A stretch of 5,750 nt of DNA from contig URLB01000121.1 in assembly GCA_900548595.1 (NCBI GenBank), positions 1 through 5,750 on the forward strand, read 5' to 3'. Shown piece by piece: positions 1-5,085 of the stretch. The DNA is from an uncultured Eubacteriales bacterium (GTDB lineage Bacteria > Bacillota > Clostridia > Lachnospirales > Anaerotignaceae). The notes under the pieces are model-generated. The model ran no database searches. It was not told the DNA's origin and saw nothing but the letters and a program-made list of their open reading frames with translations. Position 1 is the stretch's first letter; every line of letters begins with the position of its first letter. A program made the position numbers and the translations under genes.

Positions 1-1116
1 TGTCCCGGCTGCGGCTCGTGCGCTTTCTTAGGAACGGCAAATACAATGGGATGCCTTTCGGAAGCTCTCGGAATGAGCCTTCCCGGAAGCGCTCTTATTC
101 CGGCAGTATACGGTGAGCGACTCAGAAGTTCGTTTATGGCAGGAAGAGCTGTTGTCGATATGGTAAACAAAGGAATAACGGCAAGACAGATAATTACAAA
201 AGAAAGCATAAGAAACGCCATAAAGGTTACGATGGCAATCTGCGGTTCGACAAATGCGGTTCTTCATTTAAGCGCAATAGCAAATGAAGCTGAACTCGGC
301 ATGGACGTAGTTCGTGAGTTTAAAGAACTGAATAAAACTACACCTCAGATAGCAAAAGTAAATCCTGCTGCAAAATGGGATATGGAGGACTTTTATAAAG
401 CAGGAGGAATACCCAGAGTAATGGCAAGACTGGGAGATATACTTGATACAAGCCTCATTACATGTACAGGAAAGACGGTTAAGGAAAACATTGAAGAGTA
501 TAAATTTGCATATCCCGAAAACCCCGAAATAATAAAAACGGTAGAAGAGCCTTTCAGCGCGACAGGCGGAGTAGCGGTTCTTGAAGGAAACCTTGCGCCT
601 AATACCGCAATAAGCAAACCCGGAGCAATTGACCCTGCGCTTCATCATTTTGTCGGAAAAGCAAGATGTTTTGACAGCGAGGAGTCTGCTGAAGAAGCTA
701 TACTCGGCGGAGTTATTCAGCCCGGAGAAGTTGTTGTTATACGTTACGAAGGCCCTAAAGGCGGTCCCGGTATGAGGGAAATGTTCAAAGCAATGAAATT
801 TATGTACGGAGCAGGACTTTCAAAATCGTGTGCGCTTATAACGGACGGACGTTTTTCGGGAACAAATAACGGATGTTTCGTAGGCCATATTTCGCCCGAA
901 GCTGCCGAAGGCGGCCCTCTTGCCATAGTAAAAGACGGAGATGAAATATTAATAGACGTAAACGAAGGTAGACTTGAGCTTCATGTTTCGGAAGAAGAGA
1001 TAGCAGAAAGATTTAAAACATGGAAGCGTCCTGAAAAGGACATTCCGAGAGGATATTTAAGGCTTTATTCCAAAGTCGCTTCATCAGCCGACAAAGGAGC
1101 TATTATAGAAAACTAA
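1..1116 (+). CDS. IlvD/Edd-family dehydratase, probably a sugar-acid (aldonate) dehydratase; 5' end missing
   Basis: The reading frame is open from base 1 to a TAA at 1114-1116, giving 371 residues of a family usually near 550-600, so about the first third is outside the window. The visible part opens with CPGCGSC followed by GTANTMGCLSEALGMSLPG, the block that carries the third cysteine ligand of the [2Fe-2S] cluster in IlvD/Edd enzymes. Further family blocks are CGSTNAVLHL (about residues 81-90), RYEGPKGGPGMREM and ITDGRFSG (about 280-287), whose Ser286 matches the proposed catalytic serine; GHISPEAAEGG follows. These enzymes remove water from a 2,3-dihydroxy acid in the cytoplasm. IlvD itself makes branched-chain keto acids, while sugar-acid relatives make 2-keto-3-deoxyaldonates. 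The aldolase next door and the nearby IclR regulator favour the sugar-acid role. The exact substrate cannot be read from the sequence, and ilvD remains the main alternative. Confidence 0.93.
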   Translation, partial: CPGCGSCAFLGTANTMGCLSEALGMSLPGSALIPAVYGERLRSSFMAGRAVVDMVNKGITARQIITKESIRNAIKVTMAICGSTNAVLHLSAIANEAELGMDVVREFKELNKTTPQIAKVNPAAKWDMEDFYKAGGIPRVMARLGDILDTSLITCTGKTVKENIEEYKFAYPENPEIIKTVEEPFSATGGVAVLEGNLAPNTAISKPGAIDPALHHFVGKARCFDSEESAEEAILGGVIQPGEVVVIRYEGPKGGPGMREMFKAMKFMYGAGLSKSCALITDGRFSGTNNGCFVGHISPEAAEGGPLAIVKDGDEILIDVNEGRLELHVSEEEIAERFKTWKRPEKDIPRGYLRLYSKVASSADKGAIIEN

Positions 1117-1123
1117 CAAACTT

Positions 1124-1147
1124 ACTGCCCTCTTGCAAGGGGGCGGT
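1124..1147 (+). promoter_or_regulatory. Intercistronic hairpin between dehydratase and aldolase
   Basis: ACTGCCCTC (1124-1132) can pair with GGGGGCGGT (1139-1147) across a TTGCAA loop. This is a 9-bp GC-rich stem with two G-T wobbles, starting 8 bases after the dehydratase stop and ending 7 bases before the aldolase ribosome binding site (AAGGAG, 1155-1160). The bases after it (TGTTTAT) are only moderately T-rich. I infer an mRNA-stability or partial-termination element that sets the ratio of the two enzymes. It is too weak in its T-tract to call a full terminator. Confidence 0.5.
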
Positions 1148-1166
1148 TGTTTATAAGGAGAATGAT

Positions 1167-1940
1167 ATGAACGATTTTATGAAAAAGATTGAAGCAGGGC
1201 AGAACCCTGTCGGAACATTTTTCGAAATTGGTTCCGCTACAGCGGCAGAGTGTATCGGAAGAAGTGGATTTGACTACATTATTATAGACAACGAACATGG
1301 AACTTTTGAGGGCGAAAGCACATTGGACGCAGTAAGAGGCGCGGAACTTGGCGGAATTACACCTATTGTAAGGGTAAGGGAAATATCCAGAGCGTCGGTT
1401 ATGAAACCCCTTGACGTTGGCGCTAAGGGTCTTATTATACCTTTTGTTGAAAAAGTTGAGGATGTTAAAAACGTAGTAAAATGGGCAAAGTACAGCCCTA
1501 TAGGCGCAAGGGGATTTTGTCCGTCCAGAAAAGACGGATGGGGATGCGACTATCCTTCCAGAGAACCTATGGACAAAGTAATGGAGTACTGGAATAAAGA
1601 GGTTCTTGTAATTCCACAGTGCGAAACGGCAGGATGTCTTGCCAATATAGAGGAAATAGTATCTATGAACGGCGTGGACGGTATTTTTATCGGGCCGTAT
1701 GACCTTTCTATAGGCCTTGGAATAAGCGGTCAGTTTGATAATCCGGATTTTAAAAATGCTTTGGAGAGAATTAAAAATGCCTGCCATAAAGCAGGAAAGT
1801 TTGTTATTATTTTTAATATGAATCCGGAATCTGCTCCGAAATACTTTAAAGAAGGATATGATTCCGTAACTGTAGGACTTGACGCAGCGTATTATATTGA
1901 CGCATGCAAAGAGGCGGTAAAAAAAGCAAAGGTACTGTAA
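1167..1940 (+). CDS. HpcH/HpaI-family class II aldolase (2-keto-3-deoxy sugar-acid aldolase type)
   Basis: This 257-residue protein has the usual length for the HpcH/HpaI aldolase family of cytoplasmic, divalent-metal, pyruvate-dependent aldolases. Visible signatures are IDNEHG with His44 (catalytic histidine position), PIVRV with Arg69 (pyruvate-binding arginine position), GAKGLIIPFVE, and the metal site QCETAG (Gln151, Glu153) plus GIFIGPYDLS (Asp179). The spacing of Gln151/Glu153/Asp179 matches the metal-site spacing of HpaI with a constant offset. The start at 1167 is supported by AAGGAG six bases upstream. The gene lies 50 bases after the dehydratase, so one operon is likely: the dehydratase makes a 2-keto-3-deoxy acid and this enzyme cleaves it to pyruvate plus an aldehyde such as glycolaldehyde, lactaldehyde or tartronate semialdehyde. 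Garl/RhmA/HpaI-type substrates cannot be told apart here. The family is secure; the substrate is not. Confidence 0.93.
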   Translation: MNDFMKKIEAGQNPVGTFFEIGSATAAECIGRSGFDYIIIDNEHGTFEGESTLDAVRGAELGGITPIVRVREISRASVMKPLDVGAKGLIIPFVEKVEDVKNVVKWAKYSPIGARGFCPSRKDGWGCDYPSREPMDKVMEYWNKEVLVIPQCETAGCLANIEEIVSMNGVDGIFIGPYDLSIGLGISGQFDNPDFKNALERIKNACHKAGKFVIIFNMNPESAPKYFKEGYDSVTVGLDAAYYIDACKEAVKKAKVL

Positions 1941-1959
1941 AAACAGTTTATATTATTAA

Positions 1960-2001
1960 GCGCCCATACGAATGTTATGTTTTTTATATTCGTATGGGCG
2001 C
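1960..2001. terminator. Bidirectional hairpin between convergent aldolase and IclR genes
   Basis: GCGCCCATACGAAT (1960-1973) and ATTCGTATGGGCGC (1988-2001) form a perfect 14-bp inverted repeat around a 14-base T-rich loop. It sits 19 bases after the aldolase stop and 32 bases from the IclR stop, the expected place for a shared terminator between convergent genes. On neither side is there a clean run of T residues (ATTATTTATG on the plus side), so it may act as a weak intrinsic terminator or mainly as a 3'-end stabiliser. Confidence 0.7.
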
Positions 2002-2033
2002 ATTATTTATGAACAAAATATAATAGTAGAAAA

Positions 2034-2801
2034 TTATTTTTTGTATCCGTATATGATCTCCGAGAGTTTTGCAGCCGTATTTTTTAAGTCGTCCACAACG
2101 CCTCTTTTTTTATGCTCGTTCATTCTTACGGTAGGTCCTGCAAGGCTTATGGCAAACCCCGGTTTGTTTTCGGCTTTCATTACAGGTACGGCTACGCATG
2201 AAAGACCTATTTCTATTTCTTCATCATCACCGCCGTATCCGTTTTCATGTATTTTGGCCATTTCTTTTTTGAAGTCATCAGGGTCTGTTATTGTGTTAAA
2301 GGTAAGCGGTTTTAGAGGTTGGTCAAGAAACATGTCCAATTCTTCGGGGCTTTTATAGGCAAGAAGAACCTTTCCGACGCCTGTGCAATGCATATAGTTT
2401 TTTGTCCCCATCTGCGTATTTATGTATATTGAGGTATCGGCTTCGACCTTATCAAGATAAACTATACTTCCGTTTAACTCTTGGGCGCTATGTACGGTTT
2501 CCCTGTATTTTGCCGAGAGTTCTTCTAAATATGGACGGGAAGCTCGAATTAAAATATTATTTGTTTTTACAGCGTTAGTAAGAGAAAGGATTTTTAAACC
2601 AAGGCTGTATTTCTGATTATCTTCATTTTGAAGCAAATATCCGAGAGTTGTAAGCGAGTTTACAAGACCGAAGGTTGTACTTTTGTTAAGGTTAAGGGAA
2701 ACGGAAATTTCCTTTAGGCTTAATTCCGATTTATTATTTTGAAAAAGCTCCAGAATAGCGAAAGCTCTTTCCAAAGACTGTATTGTTTTTGTTGTTGCCA
2801 T
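2034..2801 (-). CDS. IclR-family transcriptional regulator (KdgR-like)
   Basis: The 255-residue protein is full length for the family. Residues 7-60 form the winged helix-turn-helix (IQSLERAFAILELF, LSLKEISVSLNLNKSTTF, LGYL), and residues about 85-250 form the GAF-like effector domain with TGVGKVLLAYKSPEEL and DEEIEIGLSCVAVPV. The start at 2801 has GGAGGG (plus-strand 2810-2815) eight bases upstream and begins MATTKTIQSLERA, typical for IclR proteins. Many IclR members such as KdgR repress uronate and sugar-acid genes until an intermediate binds. Its position next to the dehydratase-aldolase pair suggests that it controls them, with a sugar acid or keto-deoxy acid as likely effector; this is inference. 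Its own promoter is clear and overlaps an inverted repeat, suggesting autoregulation. It is convergent with its presumed targets, so their operator should lie upstream of the dehydratase, outside the window. Confidence 0.93.
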   Translation of the reverse strand: MATTKTIQSLERAFAILELFQNNKSELSLKEISVSLNLNKSTTFGLVNSLTTLGYLLQNEDNQKYSLGLKILSLTNAVKTNNILIRASRPYLEELSAKYRETVHSAQELNGSIVYLDKVEADTSIYINTQMGTKNYMHCTGVGKVLLAYKSPEELDMFLDQPLKPLTFNTITDPDDFKKEMAKIHENGYGGDDEEIEIGLSCVAVPVMKAENKPGFAISLAGPTVRMNEHKKRGVVDDLKNTAAKLSEIIYGYKK

Positions 2802-2815
2802 TAGTTTTACCCTCC

Positions 2816-2856
2816 GTTCATATTACAATATAGAATATTATATGATATGTATGAAC
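2816..2856. promoter_or_regulatory. Spaced inverted repeat over the IclR-gene promoter, candidate operator
   Basis: GTTCATA (2816-2822) and TATGAAC (2850-2856) are perfect 7-bp inverted arms 27 bases apart. One arm lies in the -35/-10 spacer of the minus-strand promoter and the other between the predicted transcription start and the ribosome binding site. The arms are about 34 bp apart centre to centre, roughly three helical turns, which would suit two regulator dimers or a loop. No exact match to the known KdgR-type operator was seen, so the binding protein is inferred. Confidence 0.4.
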
Positions 2857-2865
2857 TTTAGTCAA
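2837..2865 (-). promoter_or_regulatory. Sigma-A type promoter of the IclR-family gene
   Basis: On the minus strand, TTGACT (2860-2865) and TATAAT (2837-2842) are separated by exactly 17 bp. The -10 box is perfect and the -35 box has five of six consensus bases. The predicted start is near 2830, giving a leader of about 29 nt that contains the GGAGGG ribosome binding site. Confidence 0.8.
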
Positions 2866-2902
2866 TCTGAATGGGCGGTGCTGTTATTTATGATTATTGT
2901 AG

Positions 2903-2932
2903 TTGTTTTGCAAATTTAGTGCATGATATAAT
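2903..2932 (+). promoter_or_regulatory. Candidate extended -10 promoter for the XRE-DUF3955 gene
   Basis: TTGTTT (2903-2908) and a perfect TATAAT (2927-2932) are 18 bp apart, with the TG of an extended -10 (TGATATAAT) at 2924-2925. The predicted start is near 2939, leaving about 245 nt before the ATG at 3184. It is divergent from the IclR-gene promoter. The -35 box is weak and the surroundings are AT-rich, so chance occurrence is possible. Confidence 0.55.
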
Positions 2933-2986
2933 AAATATATAAAAGTATAAACTAAGAATTGACCGAGCTATTTAGAACAAAGAATG

Positions 2987-3008
2987 CTTCTTGTCCACAG
3001 ACAAGAGG
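2987..3008 (+). other. Stable 9-bp hairpin in the leader of the XRE-DUF3955 gene
   Basis: CTTCTTGTC (2987-2995) pairs with GACAAGAGG (3000-3008) over a CACA loop, with one T-G wobble. It lies about 48 nt into the predicted leader and is not followed by a T-run, so it is not an intrinsic terminator. I infer the first element of a structured 5' untranslated region. The stretch 2866-3183 (318 bases) contains no convincing coding frame, only the promoter, this hairpin and the fold at 3076-3149. Confidence 0.5.
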
Positions 3009-3075
3009 ATGAGACAGTGACAATTGGGGAATTATGGATTTGAAATGTTATTCGATATGATAAAATCTTTCTAAA

Positions 3076-3149
3076 TAAAGGTATGCAAGTGATTCTTGCG
3101 TAGATATTTATCGAATGCAAGAGCCGCTTTCTTGATAAATACACCTTTA
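3076..3149 (+). other. Possible three-way-junction RNA fold upstream of the XRE-DUF3955 start
   Basis: Three sets of complementary arms nest in 74 bases. The closing helix is TAAAGGT (3076-3082) with ACCTTTA (3143-3149). The second is ATGCAAG (3083-3089) with CTTGCGT (3095-3101), with a 5-base loop and one wobble. The third is ATTTATC (3106-3112) with GATAAAT (3134-3140), extended after a bulge by AAGA (3119-3122) with TCTT (3130-3133). The closing helix ends 19 bases before the ribosome binding site GGAGGT (3169-3174). The arrangement resembles a cis-regulatory leader, but I recognise no known riboswitch core, and short AT-rich arms also arise by chance. Confidence 0.4.
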
Positions 3150-3183
3150 AAATATAGACTATGGTTACGGAGGTACGAGATAT

Positions 3184-3666
3184 ATGGATTTTGGAAATCA
3201 GATTAAAAATATTCGTAAGAAAGAAAATTTAACCCAAGAACAATTTGCAATAAAATTGAATGTTAGCAGACAAGCGGTTTCTAATTGGGAGAATAACAAA
3301 AATCTTCCGGATATAGGAATGCTGATTCTGATGTCTAATGTATTCAAAATATCTCTGGATGAACTAATAAAAGGAGATGATCATATGAACAACATGACAG
3401 AAAAAGTAATTAAAGATGGAAGTGAAACAAGGAGAGCAAAATTCAATATGACAACCTCAATAATAGGTGGTGGTTTGTTATGTATAGGGATTTTGCTACT
3501 AGTGGTTAAAGGTATGTCAGTCGAGTATATTGACGCAAACGGAATCTTGCATGAAAATTTCTTTTTAGTACCGACAGGGTTTATGTGCATATTCTGTGGA
3601 TTGATTTCTTTTGTATCAATCGGAATTAGAACTATTATCAGCAAAATAAAAGGTAGAAATAACTAG
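3184..3666 (+). CDS. XRE-family helix-turn-helix protein with C-terminal DUF3955-like membrane domain
   Basis: This 160-residue protein has two parts. Residues 6-60 are a Cro/CI-type helix-turn-helix (LTQEQFAIKLNVSRQAVSNWE), the DNA-binding fold common in Firmicutes regulators. Residues about 90-109 and 127-148 are two hydrophobic segments separated by the loop VEYIDANGILHENFFLVP, which resembles the small DUF3955 domain. The protein would be a membrane-tethered regulator that reads the membrane or cell surface; the signal is unknown. The start at 3184 has GGAGGT nine bases upstream. It has no operon partner: the upstream gene is divergent and the downstream gene convergent. It also looks AT-richer than the dehydratase and aldolase. 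A second start at 3385 (Met68), preceded by AAGGAG, could make the membrane part alone. The fold assignment is secure for the helix-turn-helix and fairly good for DUF3955; targets are unknown. Confidence 0.88.
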   Translation: MDFGNQIKNIRKKENLTQEQFAIKLNVSRQAVSNWENNKNLPDIGMLILMSNVFKISLDELIKGDDHMNNMTEKVIKDGSETRRAKFNMTTSIIGGGLLCIGILLLVVKGMSVEYIDANGILHENFFLVPTGFMCIFCGLISFVSIGIRTIISKIKGRNN

Positions 3667-3717
3667 TTCTCAAACGATGAACATTGCAAAATCCAGTTTA
3701 TCAAATGATCAATATCC

Positions 3718-3762
3718 ATAAGTATCCTCATTTTGTTATTTTAATAAAAGGAGGATACTTAT
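3718..3762. terminator. 45-bp near-perfect palindrome between convergent genes
   Basis: ATAAGTATCCTC (3718-3729) and GAGGATACTTAT (3751-3762) are perfect 12-bp inverted arms. After one A-G mismatch the pairing continues inward (TTTT with AAAA, G-T, TTA with TAA), leaving only a 3-base loop. It lies 51 bases after the XRE gene stop and 34 bases from the restored amidase stop, so a shared terminator is the simplest reading. Neither side has a T-run, which is unlike the terminator at 5618-5646, so an operator or a small repeat element is also possible. Confidence 0.55.
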
Positions 3763-3796
3763 AGTTTGGGCAAGTCAAAAAGATAAATGCAGATTT

Positions 3797-4479
3797 TTAT
3801 ACTTCATTAAAATAGTTTACTATGCCTTTATATATAGCCCATGCCGTCTGCTGTTGATATTCATCGGTATTCAGTTTTGCCTCTTCTTCGGCGTTGCTTA
3901 AAAATCCACATTCTACAATGGCTGAGGGGATTTCGGTAGTTTTAAGAACATAGTAGTCCGAATTGGGTTTAGCCTGTCTTTATCGAGAGTATCTATAAGC
4001 GATTGTTGTATGTGTTCTGCCAGACGTTTGCCCTCATCGCTTGTTTTGAAATAGAAAACCTGTGCCCCTGACGGCTGACCGTTTGTAAAAGCATTTTGGT
4101 GTATGCTTATAAGTATATCGCCGTCGCTTTCGTTACTTATACGGCGACGTTCTGACATATCTTCCCGTTTGGAATCGCCAAGGGCGTTGTCAGTGTTTCT
4201 TGTAACAATTACAACTGCTCCGCTTTGCTCTAAATACTGCTGTAAATATGATGATATTTTTAGATTTATATTTTTTTCATTATCTCCGTTTTTTCCTGTT
4301 TTTCCGGGGTCGAATCCCCCATGCCCCGCGTCTATAATGACTACTTTATTTTCAACGGGCAGCATTGTATTTATTGTTCGTTTGTCCTCTATTATTCCTA
4401 CTGCTGCTATTAAAGCGCATAAACATGCAATGGCGACGGTATTCTTTATGTTTTTTAAATATATGGCTCTGAATTTCAT
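3797..4479 (-). pseudogene. cwlD: CwlD-like N-acetylmuramoyl-L-alanine amidase, split by a -1 frameshift
   Basis: The first frame (4479 to 3913) gives 188 residues with a membrane anchor at about 11-30, IDAGHGGFDPG (His53), NEKNINLK (Glu68) and ISIHQNAF (His127), the zinc ligands of Amidase_3 enzymes. At about 3965-3970 the similarity leaves this frame: the tail IRTTMFLKLPK is not family-like. The -1 frame reads NSDYYVLKTTEIPSAIVECG and on to GIVNYFNEV, with the catalytic glutamate codon at 3911-3913 and a stop at 3797-3799. Restored, the protein has 227 residues, close to Bacillus CwlD (about 237). CwlD removes peptide side chains from cortex peptidoglycan so that muramic lactam can form, which implies a spore former. 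The start is supported by GGAG (plus-strand CTCC, 4485-4488). The break could be a real mutation, a sequencing error or recoding. The family is sure; the cwlD identity is likely but a vegetative paralogue is possible. Confidence 0.85.
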
Positions 4480-4579
4480 AATTACTCCGAAATATGTCTT
4501 TATGTATAAGTATGAATATAACAGGGCGGCTATTCCCTTTATATATTAAAATCCTATTCCATAGTTTTTGTTTATGATG

Positions 4580-4585
4580 TATAAT
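4580..4585 (+). promoter_or_regulatory. Candidate -10 box for the DUF4430/S-component operon
   Basis: A perfect TATAAT at 4580-4585 lies about 100 bases before the start of the DUF4430 gene, but no good -35 box is found at the right distance. The interval 4480-4683 between the divergent amidase and DUF4430 genes holds both promoters. I saw no riboswitch core and no coding frame of note in it. The remaining leader of about 90 nt is too short for a cobalamin riboswitch. Confidence 0.35.
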
Positions 4586-4683
4586 GTTAGATGTTTTTGT
4601 AAAAGCGGATATACGGCAAAAGTTCGAGGGGAGTCTGTATTAAAACTAAAGCTTAACGGAATAAATTAATGGGGATGATTATT

Positions 4684-5085
4684 ATGAAGAGTAAAAAATA
4701 TTTATACGGTATAGTGGCTGTAGCTGCAGCAATAGTTGTAATGCTGGTTATATATCTGGTGGGAAAACCGGATGTTACACTCGGCAGCAAATCTGTGGAT
4801 ATTGCGGTAACTGACAATGAGGGTTATGAGAAGCAGTATTTTATAAATACGGAGGGAAAATATTTAAAACAGGTTATGGATGAGCTTGAACAAAAGGATT
4901 TTGAATACAGCGGTGAAGAAGGGGAGTACGGCTTGTATGTTGATACCGTAAACGGAATAAAAGCCGATAATATCAATGCTTACTGGGCGTTTTATGTAAA
5001 TGGAGAATACTGTAACTACAGTATAGACAGACAGCCTGTTAATGACGGAGATGTTTTTGAGATAGTTTATGAGGAAATAAAATGA
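4684..5085 (+). CDS. Membrane-anchored DUF4430 (transcobalamin-C-like) protein
   Basis: From the ATG at 4684 the protein has 133 residues: MKSKK, a hydrophobic anchor at about 6-27, then an extracellular domain. The domain ends with NAYWAFYVNGEYCNYSID, followed by QPVNDGD and FEIVY, the DUF4430 pattern also seen in the C-terminal domain of transcobalamin and intrinsic factor. There is no lipobox cysteine, so it looks like an uncleaved signal anchor or signal peptide rather than a lipoprotein. I prefer 4684 because it gives a classical lysine-led anchor with GGGGA (4671-4675) upstream; ATG codons at 4669 and 4675 in the same frame are alternatives. Its stop overlaps the next start by four bases (ATGA), so the two are translationally coupled. 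The family and the coupling suggest a surface ligand-binding partner of the S component. The ligand is unproven; a corrinoid is a guess from homology. Confidence 0.85.
   Translation: MKSKKYLYGIVAVAAAIVVMLVIYLVGKPDVTLGSKSVDIAVTDNEGYEKQYFINTEGKYLKQVMDELEQKDFEYSGEEGEYGLYVDTVNGIKADNINAYWAFYVNGEYCNYSIDRQPVNDGDVFEIVYEEIK

Noticed and set aside
1122..1787. Long open frame of 221 codons on the minus strand, antisense to the aldolase
   Set aside because: It has no recognisable domain and no ribosome binding site, and it lies wholly opposite a well-supported conserved enzyme. Its openness follows from the codon use of the real gene.
1972..2358. Plus-strand open frame over the IclR gene
   Set aside because: It begins inside the hairpin at 1960-2001 and runs antisense to the conserved effector domain. 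The translation is low-complexity and unlike any family I know.
2939..3183. T-box leader or known riboswitch upstream of the XRE gene
   Set aside because: No T-box sequence, specifier loop or T-run terminator is present, and the fold does not match a known core that I recognise. Kept only as an unclassified structured leader.
3690..3717. TGATCA and short inverted bases before the 45-bp palindrome
   Set aside because: Six-base palindromes are expected by chance and show no second copy or link to a promoter.
4500..4540. Sporulation sigma-factor promoter (CATAC-like) for the amidase gene
   Set aside because: A CATACTTA element is present on the minus strand near 4505-4515, but no matching -35 element at the right spacing could be found, so the sigma factor cannot be named.
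4103..4549. Plus-strand open frame opposite the amidase
   Set aside because: It is antisense to the zinc-binding motifs of a clear Amidase_3 protein and is serine-, phenylalanine- and isoleucine-rich without domain features.
4586..4683. Cobalamin or other riboswitch before the DUF4430 gene
   Set aside because: The leader is under 100 nt, shows no conserved B12-box-like core and no strong pairing, so a class known to me cannot be supported.
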